Shown: positions 1 through 9,351 of the stretch, piece by piece
Layout: the number at the start of each line of letters is the position of its first letter
How positions within the stretch are numbered: the stretch's first letter is position 1
Assembly: GCA_902563555.1 (NCBI GenBank)
Contig: CACEXM010000001.1
Location: 1 to 64,000 of the forward strand
DNA: 64,000 nt
Source: an uncultured Pelagibacteraceae bacterium
GTDB taxonomy: Bacteria > Pseudomonadota > Alphaproteobacteria > Pelagibacterales > Pelagibacteraceae
Direction of reading: 5' to 3'
Notes under the pieces: generated by a model
Database searches by the model: none
Told to the model about the DNA's origin: nothing
Seen by the model: the letters and a program-made list of their open reading frames with translations, nothing else
Made by a program: the position numbers and the translations under genes

Positions 1-2
1 AA

Positions 3-176
3 ATACAAAAAATCAGAAGTAAAAATAATAAAAATTGGATGGACTTATTGAGGTTATCATTAAAACTTGACTTTAATTCTACTTCTAAAATTCTTAAGGA
101 AATTTGTAAAGATGACAAAAGAATTTCCAACCTTGCTCAGAAAATACATAGATTGAATAAATATAATGGAAAATAA
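3..176 (+). CDS. C-terminal part of an ORF running in from the left edge (unknown product)
   Basis: Open frame 3 from window start, ...NWMDLLRLSLKLDFNSTSKILKEICKDDKRISNLAQKIHRLNKYNGK*, overlapping the next ATG by 11 nt. Confidence 0.55.
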   Translation: MQKIRSKNNKNWMDLLRLSLKLDFNSTSKILKEICKDDKRISNLAQKIHRLNKYNGK

Positions 177-1185
177 AGTGTTTTTCATAGCAGAAATCTC
201 AGCAAACCATTGCGGAAACTTTAAATTAGCAAAGAATTTAATTAAATGTGCTTATGTAAATGGTGCTGATGCTGTAAAACTTCAAACCTATACTGCTAAT
301 ACAATGACATTAAAATCTAATAAAAAGTATTTCAAAATTAAACAGGGTTTGTGGAAAGGTTATACGCTTTGGGATTTATACAATAAAGCACACACTCCAT
401 TAAAATGGCATAAAGAACTTTTTAAATATGGAAAATCTTTAGGTATAAAAGTATTTAGTACACCATTTGATGATACTGCTGTTGATTTTTTAGAAAAATT
501 AAAGTGTCCAATATATAAAATTGCCTCATTTGAAATGACTGATTTGAATTTAGTTAAAAAGGTATCTCAAACCAAAAAACCTATCATAATATCTACAGGA
601 ATGGCAAACTTAGAAGAAATTGAAACAACTATTAAAGTAGCAAAAAAAAATGGAGCAAAAAACATTACTCTATTGTATTGTGTCAGTAATTATCCATCAT
701 CAATTAGTGATTTTAATTTAAACAATATCAAAATTTTAAAAGACAAATTTAAATGTAGAGTAGGGATTTCAGACCACTCGACAGATAATAGAGTTGCTAT
801 TGCTGCTATCGCTAGTGGGGCAGAAGTTATTGAAAAACATATCGCTTTAGATAATCAAAAAAAAGGTTTTGATATTGATTTTTCATTGAAAGGAAAAGAA
901 ATTAAGAAATTAAGAGATGATATTGATGTTGCTTTTAAACTTTTAGGTAAGAATAGTTTTTTTAGAAATAAAAGTGAAAATAAATCTAAAATTTTTAGAA
1001 GGTCAATATTTACAACTAAGAATATAAAAAAAGGTGAAAAGTTTACTAAAGATAATATAAGAGTTATTAGACCTGGTTACGGTTTAATGCCTAAATACTT
1101 CAATAAAATTTTAAATAAAAGGTCTCCAGTAAATATTTCTAAAGATGAACCATTAAAACCTATTGTATTAAAGAATTTATATTAG
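166..1185 (+). CDS. pseI: NeuB-family sialic/pseudaminic acid synthase (PseI-like)
   Basis: 339 aa; FIAEISANHCGN, KLQTYTA, KGYTLWDLYNKAHTPLKWHKELF, STPFD, IASFEMTD, ISTGMA, GISDHS, C-terminal SAF-like domain. Confidence 0.88.
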   Translation: MENKVFFIAEISANHCGNFKLAKNLIKCAYVNGADAVKLQTYTANTMTLKSNKKYFKIKQGLWKGYTLWDLYNKAHTPLKWHKELFKYGKSLGIKVFSTPFDDTAVDFLEKLKCPIYKIASFEMTDLNLVKKVSQTKKPIIISTGMANLEEIETTIKVAKKNGAKNITLLYCVSNYPSSISDFNLNNIKILKDKFKCRVGISDHSTDNRVAIAAIASGAEVIEKHIALDNQKKGFDIDFSLKGKEIKKLRDDIDVAFKLLGKNSFFRNKSENKSKIFRRSIFTTKNIKKGEKFTKDNIRVIRPGYGLMPKYFNKILNKRSPVNISKDEPLKPIVLKNLY

Positions 1186-1240
1186 GATTTCTAAACCCTA
1201 CTCTCCACATATCGTCTAATTAAGTTTTCGACTATAAATG

Positions 1241-1269
1241 AGTAGGGGCGTTCTGTTGCCAGGTGCCCC
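1241..1269. repeat. Copy 1 of ssrA 3'-end hairpin repeat (AGTAGGGGCGTTCTGTTGCCAGGTGCCCC)
   Basis: Same as 2732-2761 apart from one G in the G-run; minus strand folds as GGGGC-AC-CUG-GCAA-CAG-AAC-GCCCC. Confidence 0.85.
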
Positions 1270-1301
1270 GAACTTTGTACCATTATTTGCTAATAATTAA
1301 T

Positions 1302-2096
1302 TTAATCATTTTTTGAGCATATCGCTGTATAAGAATATTCTAGTCTATGTGAAATATGCTCGACTTTAAAATTTGCACTTTTAAGATCGTTTTCTAATTC
1401 TTCTTTTGTAAAATATTTAGCAAAAGATGGATTTAACTGGTCAAAGATAACATAACTTCTGTGCTTGAATGACCATTTATTAAATGCACCAAGAAAATAT
1501 TTTTTTAATGGTAATGAGATAAAGTTACATAAATATCCATAAGGATAAGTTAGTATAGTTAAAATCTTTGATAATATTCTTAAAGTAAAATCTGGTAGTA
1601 AAATTGTCACTCTTCTTAAATTGTTAAAAATAAATAGATACAATTCATTTCCTTCCTTTCCATATACCCAAATTATAAATCTACCGTTCTTTTTTAGTGA
1701 TTTTTGTATTTTTTTTAAAACTTCTCGATATTCTGGTATATGGTGTATTACCCCTATAGAAAATACATAATCAAATTTGTTTTCAAAATTAATATCTTGT
1801 CCTTTAATATTAAAAAATTCAACTTTGTTGGATTTTATATTCTTTTTTGCAACCTCTATAGCTGCAGATGGTTCAATTCCAAAAATTTTATTTGGATTGT
1901 ATTTAAGTAGGTTATTAGATATTCTTCCACTTCCAACTCCAATTTCAGCAATTTCTTTTTCTTTAATTAGATTTAAATCAAACGGATGAACAATTTCCTC
2001 TAGTAATTTAATGCTACCCCAATTTCCATTGATATCTCCATCAATAGTAAACTGTTCACCAAAATCTTGATAACTTTCTTTATGATCAATTTTCAT
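1302..2096 (-). CDS. SAM-dependent class I methyltransferase
   Basis: 264 aa; IAEIGVGSGRIS (motif I), FDYVFSIGVIHHI, LKKNGRFIIWVYG. Confidence 0.8.
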   Translation of the reverse strand: MKIDHKESYQDFGEQFTIDGDINGNWGSIKLLEEIVHPFDLNLIKEKEIAEIGVGSGRISNNLLKYNPNKIFGIEPSAAIEVAKKNIKSNKVEFFNIKGQDINFENKFDYVFSIGVIHHIPEYREVLKKIQKSLKKNGRFIIWVYGKEGNELYLFIFNNLRRVTILLPDFTLRILSKILTILTYPYGYLCNFISLPLKKYFLGAFNKWSFKHRSYVIFDQLNPSFAKYFTKEELENDLKSANFKVEHISHRLEYSYTAICSKND

Positions 2097-2146
2097 TAAC
2101 TTTTAAAGTTTAAATTTAACATATTTTAAATATTTTTCCCTCTTAA

Positions 2147-2167
2147 GGGGGCGTTCTGTTTCCCGGC
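2147..2167. repeat. Copy 2 (partial/degenerate) of ssrA 3'-end hairpin repeat (GGGGGCGTTCTGTTTCCCGG)
   Basis: Shares GGGGGCGTTCTGTT with 2736-2749, then diverges; followed by TTTGCTTACTTAATCAAA resembling ssrA TTTGCTTAATTAACAAA. Confidence 0.65.
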
Positions 2168-2306
2168 AATAGATTAGAAATTAGCATATTTGCTTACTTA
2201 ATCAAACTTCTTCGTTGAAAACTTCGTTGATAGGTCTCCTTATTTTGTCCAAGGTTTGCCTTTTGACTTCGTTGAAAAACCTCAGGGGTTAGATTACTCT
2301 TACTTT

Positions 2307-2732
2307 ATGAAAAAACTATCTCTATATTTCTTTCTTGGTTTATTTATATTTAATTCTGCTTACGCAGAAGTTTATTATTGCACTGATGGAGCGATTACAG
2401 GGTTTAATAGTAAAAAAGATAGTTACGGGACTTACAGTGAAGACTCGGTTTATTTTAAACCACAAAGATTTACTGCACATATAAATTTTGAAAAATTACA
2501 ATTTGGTACCAAGGAACTTTCTGAATTTTTGCAAATTAAAAGAGATGACGGCACCACACTTTTTGCTGCCACTTGTGAGTGGGGTTTTGGTCAAACTCAT
2601 ATGGGTTGTGTTAGTAATAATAAGACTGATCTATTTTCAATAAGAGTAGAAAATTTGGAGTATGTTAGGTCAAAAAATTTTGGTGGTGGAGATAGTATTT
2701 TAATTGCTTATGGAAAATGTGAAAAATTTTAA
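2307..2732 (+). CDS. Small secreted protein of unknown function
   Basis: Signal peptide MKKLSLYFFLGLFIFNSAYA|EVYYC from ATG 2307; the listed ORF start at 2256 is a longer non-ATG version. Confidence 0.65.
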   Translation: MKKLSLYFFLGLFIFNSAYAEVYYCTDGAITGFNSKKDSYGTYSEDSVYFKPQRFTAHINFEKLQFGTKELSEFLQIKRDDGTTLFAATCEWGFGQTHMGCVSNNKTDLFSIRVENLEYVRSKNFGGGDSILIAYGKCEKF

Positions 2733-2761
2733 GTAGGGGGCGTTCTGTTGCCAGGTGCCCC
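2732..2761. repeat. Copy 3 (native) of the hairpin repeat, 3' end of ssrA coding piece
   Basis: AGTAGGGGGCGTTCTGTTGCCAGGTGCCCC; contiguous with the tmRNA body. Confidence 0.85.
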
Positions 2762-2996
2762 AAAACCCCGTTTGCTTAATTAACAAAGTTAATTAGGCAG
2801 CAAGTGCGTAACTTTCGTTAGCAATTATAAATAGCCCTTTTCGGAGGTACAATTCCGAACGAAAGAACAGCCTTTAGTCATCCGTCGAATCTAGTTCACC
2901 CCCATAAGTTGAAAATGGTGGAGGTGGTGGGTACTGCCCCCACGTCCGCAATGGTTATTACGAAATTCGTTTATCGTCATAGTTGGAAAACCAACA
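2733..2996 (-). ncRNA. ssrA: Circularly permuted two-piece tmRNA (alphaproteobacterial type)
   Basis: Minus strand: acceptor piece ...GGACGTGGGGGCAGTACCCACCACCTCCACCA (T-arm, CCA end at 2916), 12-nt intervening loop 2904-2915, coding piece 5' GGGGGTGAACTAGATTCGACGG (from 2903); GGGGGUG pairs with CACCUCC; tag ORF GCT AAC GAA AGT TAC GCA CTT GCT GCC TAA at 2822-2793. Confidence 0.93.
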
Positions 2997-3001
2997 TGAT
3001 T

Positions 3002-3029
3002 AATATAAAAGTAATTCTGAAAGATTCAA
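3002..3029 (-). promoter_or_regulatory. Putative sigma70 promoter of ssrA
   Basis: Minus strand TTGAAT (3029-3024), 16 nt, TATATT (3007-3002), start expected about 2995 just before GTTGG-TTTT-CCAAC. Confidence 0.45.
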
Positions 3030-3039
3030 TAAATTATTC

Positions 3040-3987
3040 ATGAAATTAACTAAAGAACAACAACAGGAAATTAAAGATCAACAATCTCAAGAAAATAAAA
3101 CAAAAAGAGTCACTGTTGCAGAATTAGAAAATATTCTATATGAGGCAATTCCCATTTTAGATCATGGTTTTATTAGAGTGATTGATTATATGGGAGATGA
3201 TACGTCAATAGTTCAAGCAGCAAGAGTTTCTTACGGTAAGGGTACTAAAAAAGTTTCAACTGACTCCGGGTTAATAAAATATTTAATGAGGCACTGGCAT
3301 AGTACTCCATTTGAAATGTGTGAAATTAAATATCACGTTAAACTTCCAATTTTTATTGCAAGGCAATGGATTAGGCACAGAACTGCGAATGTAAATGAAT
3401 ATTCTGCAAGATATTCAATTTTAGACAAGGAATTTTATTTACCGTCCTTAGAAAATTTAGCTGCACAATCTCAAAGTAATAGACAGGGTAGAGGTGACGT
3501 TCTTACAGGAGAGCAAGCAAAAAAAGTTCTAGACTTATTAAAGAAGGATGCTGAACAAACCTATGATAACTATGAAACTATGCTTAATGAAAGATATGAT
3601 GGCTCAGTAATAGATGAAAAACAAGTTGGTTTAGCTAGAGAGCTTGCAAGAATGAATTTAACATTAAATACTTACACCCAGTGGTATTGGAAAACAGATC
3701 TTTTAAATTTAATGAATTTTTTAAGATTAAGAGCAGATCATCATGCTCAATTTGAGATTAGGGCTTACGCAGATGTTATGCTTGATACTGTAAAAAAATG
3801 GGTTCCAATTACCTATGAAGCTTTTATGGATTATAGAGTAGGTGGTACAGAAATCTCGTCTAAAGGTAAGAAAGTGATTCAAAAGTTAATAAGTGGAGAA
3901 AAAGTGGATATTGATAAATCAGGATTATCAAAAAGAGAATGGAATGAGCTTATGTCTGTTTTAGAACTTAAAGATAAATTGATTTAA
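3040..3987 (+). CDS. thyX: FAD-dependent thymidylate synthase
   Basis: ThyX motif [15 protein letters not shown]; 315 aa. Confidence 0.96.
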   Translation: MKLTKEQQQEIKDQQSQENKTKRVTVAELENILYEAIPILDHGFIRVIDYMGDDTSIVQAARVSYGKGTKKVSTDSGLIKYLMRHWHSTPFEMCEIKYHVKLPIFIARQWIRHRTANVNEYSARYSILDKEFYLPSLENLAAQSQSNRQGRGDVLTGEQAKKVLDLLKKDAEQTYDNYETMLNERYDGSVIDEKQVGLARELARMNLTLNTYTQWYWKTDLLNLMNFLRLRADHHAQFEIRAYADVMLDTVKKWVPITYEAFMDYRVGGTEISSKGKKVIQKLISGEKVDIDKSGLSKREWNELMSVLELKDKLI

Positions 3988-4792
3988 TTTTTTTAGCTAT
4001 GTCTAAATAAATCTGAGATATTTCATTCTCTGGATTACTTTCGACAATAGGTTTTCCTTGATCTCCGGACTTACCAACTTCAGGATTAATTGGTATTTCA
4101 GCTAAAAATTCTTTATTATATTCTTCCGCTGTTCTTTTAACTCCACCTTCTCCAAAAATTGCATATTTTTTTCCATCATCTCCGGTAAAAGAGCTCATAT
4201 TATCTATAAGACCTAAAATTTTTACCCCAAGCTTATCAAACATTTTTATTCCTCTTTTAACATCTAAAAGAGCTACTTCTTGTGGGGTAGATACTATGAT
4301 TGCTCCATTCATTTCGATGCCTTGAGAAAAAGTTAATTGAGTATCACCAGTTCCAGGTGGCATATCTACAATTATAAAATCTAAATCTTTCCAATTTACT
4401 TTTTGAACGAATGTTTTAATTGCACTTGTCACCATTGGACCTCTCCATATCATTGGAGTTTTTTCATCTGTCAGAAAACCTATAGACATACATTGAATAT
4501 CGTATTTAACTATAGGCTCCAACTTTTGACCATCACTCTTTGGTTTCTCATTTATCCCAAACATTTTAGGTATAGAAGGTCCATATATGTCAGCATCTAA
4601 CAACCCAACTTTACAGCCGATTTGTTTTAATGCTAGAGCAAGGTTTGTTGCAAAAGTTGACTTTCCAACTCCACCTTTAGCACTTGAAATTGCAATAGTG
4701 AATTTTGTTCCATTAATTGGCTTTCTTTCTGCTGATTTTCGACTTAATTTTTTTCGCATTGCGTCACTTAATTCTGGCTTTTCTTTAGGCAT
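3968..4792 (-). CDS. mrp: Mrp/NBP35-family Fe-S cluster carrier ATPase
   Basis: [41 protein letters not shown]. Confidence 0.93.
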   Translation of the reverse strand: MPKEKPELSDAMRKKLSRKSAERKPINGTKFTIAISSAKGGVGKSTFATNLALALKQIGCKVGLLDADIYGPSIPKMFGINEKPKSDGQKLEPIVKYDIQCMSIGFLTDEKTPMIWRGPMVTSAIKTFVQKVNWKDLDFIIVDMPPGTGDTQLTFSQGIEMNGAIIVSTPQEVALLDVKRGIKMFDKLGVKILGLIDNMSSFTGDDGKKYAIFGEGGVKRTAEEYNKEFLAEIPINPEVGKSGDQGKPIVESNPENEISQIYLDIAKKIKSIYL

Positions 4793-4844
4793 AATGTGAT
4801 CTTACCTTGTTTTTCAGCATAAAGACATTATATAGATTGCCAGT

Positions 4845-5948
4845 ATGTCAGATGATTTTAGACAAAGCGGTGGAAGTCCTTGGGGCAAGCCCCCAGGAGG
4901 AGGAAGCGGAAATGGTTCAGGTAGAGGACCGACACCTCCAGATGTCGATAAAATTATACGAGAATTTCAAGAAAAACTTAAAAAGTTTTTACCAGGAGGA
5001 AGTTCCTCTGGTGGAAAACAAGCTATCTTAGTTTTACTTATTTTAGGTTTTGTTTGGTTGGCAAGCGGTCTTTACAGAGTATTGCCAGATGAACAAGGCG
5101 TAGTATTAAGATTTGGAAAATTTGTAAAAACTACTCAACCAGGATTAAATTATCATATTCCTTTTCCCGTTGAGTCTGTACTTACTCCAAAGGTTACAAA
5201 AGTGAACAGAATAGATATAGGTTTTAGGTCTGAGAGGGATAGTGGATTTTCTTCTCAAGGTGGTGTTGCTGATGTTCCACAAGAAAGCTTAATGTTAACT
5301 GGTGATGAAAATATTGTGAATATAGACTTTTCTGTTTTTTGGGTAATTAAAGATGCTGGAAATTTTTTATTTAAAATTCAAGATCCAGAGGGCACCGTAA
5401 AAGCTGCAGCAGAAACTGCAATGAGAGAAGTTATTGCTCGATCAAATATTCAACCTATTCTTACAGAGGGAAGATCTTTAATAGAAACTGATACACAAGA
5501 GATTATTCAAAAAATTTTAGATGAATACACAAGTGGTATTCAAATCACTCAAGTCCAAACGCAAAAAGCTGATCCACCAGATCAAGTAATTGACGCTTTT
5601 AGAGATGTGCAAGCAGCAAGAGCTGATATGGAAAGATCCAAGAACGAGGCTGAAGCATATGCAAATGATGTTATACCAAGAGCTCGAGGGGAAGCAGCTA
5701 AAATATTACAAGCTGCTGAAGCGTATAAAAAAGAAGTTGTTGCAAAAGCAGAAGGTGAAGCAAGTAGATTTTTAGCAATTTATAATGAGTACAAAAATGC
5801 TAAATCAGTAACACAAGAAAGAATGTATTTAGAAACTATGGAAAAAGTTTTAGCAGACATAGATAAAGTAATCATTGAAAAGAATGCTGGATCGGGTGTA
5901 GTGCCATATTTACCATTACCTGAATTAAAAAAGAAAGTGACTAATTAA
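4845..5948 (+). CDS. hflK: FtsH protease modulator HflK
   Basis: Gly-rich N-terminus, single TM, band-7/SPFH domain; followed by HflC. Confidence 0.95.
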   Translation: MSDDFRQSGGSPWGKPPGGGSGNGSGRGPTPPDVDKIIREFQEKLKKFLPGGSSSGGKQAILVLLILGFVWLASGLYRVLPDEQGVVLRFGKFVKTTQPGLNYHIPFPVESVLTPKVTKVNRIDIGFRSERDSGFSSQGGVADVPQESLMLTGDENIVNIDFSVFWVIKDAGNFLFKIQDPEGTVKAAAETAMREVIARSNIQPILTEGRSLIETDTQEIIQKILDEYTSGIQITQVQTQKADPPDQVIDAFRDVQAARADMERSKNEAEAYANDVIPRARGEAAKILQAAEAYKKEVVAKAEGEASRFLAIYNEYKNAKSVTQERMYLETMEKVLADIDKVIIEKNAGSGVVPYLPLPELKKKVTN

Positions 5949-5951
5949 ATT

Positions 5952-6824
5952 ATGAATATGGGAAAAATTATTGCTGGTATTAGTGTTGCAATAGCTGCAA
6001 CATTATTCTTTTCAATTTTTATTGTGAAAGAAGTAAATCAAGCTATTGTTTTACAGTTTGGTGATCCAAAAAGAATAATTGTAAAACCAGGTTTAAATTT
6101 TAAAATTCCGTTTATTCAAAACGTAGTTTTTTTAGATAAAAGAATTTTAAATTTAGATACTCCACCAGAGGAAGTTATTGCATCAGATCAAAAAAGATTA
6201 ATCGTAGATGCTTTTGCAAGATTCCAAATAGTGGATCCTTTAAAATTTTATATTTCTGTTGGTAATGAGCGGGTAGCTAGATCAAGATTGGCAACAATTA
6301 TTAATTCAAGAATTAGAAATGTTTTAGGTCAACAAGAACTTCAAACTTTGTTATCAGAAGATAGAACAAAGCAAATGGCTTTAATTCAAGAAGGAGTTAA
6401 TAATGAAGCCGAAAACTTTGGGATTAAAATCAATGATGTAAGAATTAAAAGAGCTGATCTTCCTCAGGCAAACAGTGATGCAATTTTTAGAAGAATGCAA
6501 ACTGAAAGAGAAAGAGAGGCAAAAGAATTTAGAGCAAGAGGTGCGGAGATGGCAGTAACAATCACTTCTACAGCAGACAAAGAAGTAACAGTGATTTTAG
6601 CTGACGCACAAAAAAAATCAGAGATTATGAAAGGTGAAGGTGACGGTAAAAGAAATAATATATTTGCAAGCGCCTTTGGACAAGATCCAGAGTTTTTTGC
6701 ATTTTACCGAGCAATGCAAGCGTACGAAAAAGCTTTGATAGGAGGTGAAACTTCATTGATTTTATCACCTGACAGCGAGTTTTTTAAATTTTTTGGAAAC
6801 ATTAAGCAGCCTCAATCAAATTAA
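5952..6824 (+). CDS. hflC: FtsH protease modulator HflC
   Basis: SPFH domain, REREAKEFRARGAE, adjacent to hflK. Confidence 0.95.
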   Translation: MNMGKIIAGISVAIAATLFFSIFIVKEVNQAIVLQFGDPKRIIVKPGLNFKIPFIQNVVFLDKRILNLDTPPEEVIASDQKRLIVDAFARFQIVDPLKFYISVGNERVARSRLATIINSRIRNVLGQQELQTLLSEDRTKQMALIQEGVNNEAENFGIKINDVRIKRADLPQANSDAIFRRMQTEREREAKEFRARGAEMAVTITSTADKEVTVILADAQKKSEIMKGEGDGKRNNIFASAFGQDPEFFAFYRAMQAYEKALIGGETSLILSPDSEFFKFFGNIKQPQSN

Positions 6825-6830
6825 AAATTA

Positions 6831-7016
6831 ATGCGTGAATTGATCATTGCTTTTGGTCTATTCTTATTTATTGAAGGCGTATTATATGCCATATTTCCAT
6901 CAAAAATGAAAAGTATGTTAAAAAAATTGGAACTAATTCCCTCAGGTCAACTTAGAACCGGTGGATTAGTTTTTGCAATAATAGGATTTGTGATTGTTTA
7001 TTATGCGAAGATTTAA
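6831..7016 (+). CDS. DUF2065-family small membrane protein
   Basis: 61 aa, two TM segments, located after hflC as in other alphaproteobacteria. Confidence 0.75.
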   Translation: MRELIIAFGLFLFIEGVLYAIFPSKMKSMLKKLELIPSGQLRTGGLVFAIIGFVIVYYAKI

Positions 7017-8421
7017 AAAAAAAATAAGAATATTTTTTATCTCAATCTTGTTGTTGTGCAATAACTCACTTACCTCTTTTTCAAAGGAGATACCAGGATC
7101 ATTCGCTGATTTAGCAGAAAAATTAATGCCATCAGTCGTTAATATTTCGACTACCACAACTGTTACCACTCAATCTAATCCCTTTCCATTTCAATTTCCG
7201 CCTGGCTCACCATTTGAGGACATGTTTAAAGAATTTGGAGCTCCACAGGAAAGAAAGTCTGCTGCTCTAGGTTCAGGTTTTATTATAGATGAAAAAGGAA
7301 TAGTGATTACTAATAACCACGTAATCCAGGATGCAGAGGATATCATAGTAAGAGTTAACGGTGACAAAGAGTTTAAAGCTGAGGTAATTGGAGCAGATCC
7401 TCTTTCTGATATAGCTGTTTTAAAATTAAATTCTAATGAGAAATTCATTCCAGTTAAATTTGGAAACTCTGATAAAGCAAGAATTGGTGATTGGGTAATT
7501 GCAATTGGCAATCCTTTTGGATTTGGTGGAACTGTTACATCTGGAATAATTTCAGCAAGAAATCGTTCATTAGGCTTAACTCGATATGAAGATTACATAC
7601 AAACAGATGCATCAATTAATTCAGGAAATTCTGGTGGTCCACTTTTTGATTTAAATGGAGATGTAATTGGAATCAACACAGCAATTCTTGGAAGAAGTGG
7701 TTCTATTGGAATTGGTTTTGCAATACCATCTAATAGTGCAAAAATTGTAATAGATCAGCTGGTAAAATTTGGTGAAACTAAAAGAGGTTGGTTAGGTGTT
7801 AGAATTCAGGATGTTACAAAAGAGATTGCAGATGTTGAAAATTTAGATGAGCCTAGAGGTGCATTAGTTGCTAGTGTTGCTGATAATAGTCCTTCACAAA
7901 AAGCTGGTGTAAAGGCAGGTGATATCATACTTGAATTTAATGGTGAAAAAATAAAAGAGATGAAAGAACTTCCAACAATCGTTGCTAGAACAGAAGTTGG
8001 AAAAAATGTGAAAGTAAAAATTTGGCGAAATAAAAAAGAGATAATCAAAACGATCACACTTGGTAGACTAGAAACTTCAGAAGACTTTAAAGTTGCTGAG
8101 AAAAAAACTTCACCAAAGGAGACTTCAATAGATGAACTAAAAATAAACGTAAGGTTGATTAATAAAGAAGATATTAAAAGTAGAAATTTACCAAACCAGA
8201 CATCAGGATTGGTAATTACTAAAATTGAAAATGATAGTCCGCTCAAAGGATCTATTGAATTAAATAGTATTATTTTAGAGGCTCAAAAGAAAAAAATAAG
8301 ATCAATCGAGGACTTATCTAAAGTTGTAAATAATGTTTTGAAAAGTGATCAAAAAACAATTTTATTGGTTATTTATAATAGTCAAAATCAAAGAAGATAT
8401 ATTGGTGTTAAATTGAATTAA
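7003..8421 (+). CDS. degP: Periplasmic serine protease, DegP/HtrA family
   Basis: Signal peptide, ITNNHV / SDIAVLK / NSGNSGGPLFD catalytic motifs, two PDZ-like regions; start ATG 7003. Confidence 0.92.
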   Translation: MRRFKKKIRIFFISILLLCNNSLTSFSKEIPGSFADLAEKLMPSVVNISTTTTVTTQSNPFPFQFPPGSPFEDMFKEFGAPQERKSAALGSGFIIDEKGIVITNNHVIQDAEDIIVRVNGDKEFKAEVIGADPLSDIAVLKLNSNEKFIPVKFGNSDKARIGDWVIAIGNPFGFGGTVTSGIISARNRSLGLTRYEDYIQTDASINSGNSGGPLFDLNGDVIGINTAILGRSGSIGIGFAIPSNSAKIVIDQLVKFGETKRGWLGVRIQDVTKEIADVENLDEPRGALVASVADNSPSQKAGVKAGDIILEFNGEKIKEMKELPTIVARTEVGKNVKVKIWRNKKEIIKTITLGRLETSEDFKVAEKKTSPKETSIDELKINVRLINKEDIKSRNLPNQTSGLVITKIENDSPLKGSIELNSIILEAQKKKIRSIEDLSKVVNNVLKSDQKTILLVIYNSQNQRRYIGVKLN

Positions 8422-8424
8422 TTT

Positions 8425-9333
8425 ATGGATTTAAAATCCAAAATTATTTTAATCTATGGACCCACGGCATCAGGAAAATCAGAATTCGCAGTAAAACTTG
8501 CAAAAAAAATTAAGGGTGAAATTATAAACGCTGATAGTATGCAAGTATATAAAGAGCTTAAGATTTTATCTGCTAGACCATCTAAAAAAGATTACAAAAA
8601 GATTAAGCATCATTTATATGGATTTCAATCTGTAAAAAAAAATTACTCATCAGGAGATTGGCTGAAAGCTGCAAAAAAAAAAATTTCTGACATTAAAAAG
8701 AGAAAGAATGTTCCAATAATAGTTGGGGGAACTGGTTTATATTTTAAAACGTTAACTGATGGGATAGTTAATATTCCGAAAATTCCAATCCAAATAAGAG
8801 AAAAAGTTAGGAAATTGAATAGTTCTATGGGTAATAAAGTTTTTCTGAAAAAATTAAAAAAACTTGATCCAAAAATTCAAGATTACATCAATCCGTCTGA
8901 TACTCAAAGATTAATAAGAGCTTATGAAGTTAAATTATTTACCAAAAAAACATTACTTGAGTGGTTTAAGGCAACTAAATCAATTTTTGAAGATAAAGAT
9001 TTTTATAAAATCTACATCGATTACCCAAGGGATATTTTAATAAATAAGATACACAACCGTGCTAAAGACATGATCAATAAAGGCGCCATTTTAGAGGCTA
9101 AAAAATTTCTGAACATGAAGGTTTCAAAAAAAAGAACTGCAACTAAAGCAATAGGCTTAATTGAAATTAAAGACTTCATTGATAAAAAAATTGAAATTAA
9201 TGAGGTTATTGAGAGAATATCTATAAAGACTAGGCAATACGCTAAAAGACAGGTTACTTGGGGCAGAGGAAATATGATGGATTGGAACAAAATCAGGCAT
9301 ACTAGGCTGAACAAATTTCTTAAAAATATTTAG
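8425..9333 (+). CDS. miaA: tRNA dimethylallyltransferase
   Basis: GPTASGKSEFAVKLA, NADSMQVYKEL, GGTGLYFKTL. Confidence 0.95.
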   Translation: MDLKSKIILIYGPTASGKSEFAVKLAKKIKGEIINADSMQVYKELKILSARPSKKDYKKIKHHLYGFQSVKKNYSSGDWLKAAKKKISDIKKRKNVPIIVGGTGLYFKTLTDGIVNIPKIPIQIREKVRKLNSSMGNKVFLKKLKKLDPKIQDYINPSDTQRLIRAYEVKLFTKKTLLEWFKATKSIFEDKDFYKIYIDYPRDILINKIHNRAKDMINKGAILEAKKFLNMKVSKKRTATKAIGLIEIKDFIDKKIEINEVIERISIKTRQYAKRQVTWGRGNMMDWNKIRHTRLNKFLKNI

Positions 9334-9351
9334 ATATTTTTTTACTTTACC

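Noticed and set aside
1777-1989. 70-aa plus-strand ORF inside methyltransferase
   Set aside because: Antisense shadow of the methyltransferase motif I region.
4403-5031. ORFs at 4403-4600, 4587-4799 and 4807-5031 (+)
   Set aside because: Antisense to mrp or out-of-frame over the Gly-rich hflK N-terminus; no family resemblance.
7191-8246. Long antisense ORFs (106 and 146 aa) within degP-like gene
   Set aside because: Shadow ORFs of a clearly coding gene; no RBS, compositional artefacts.
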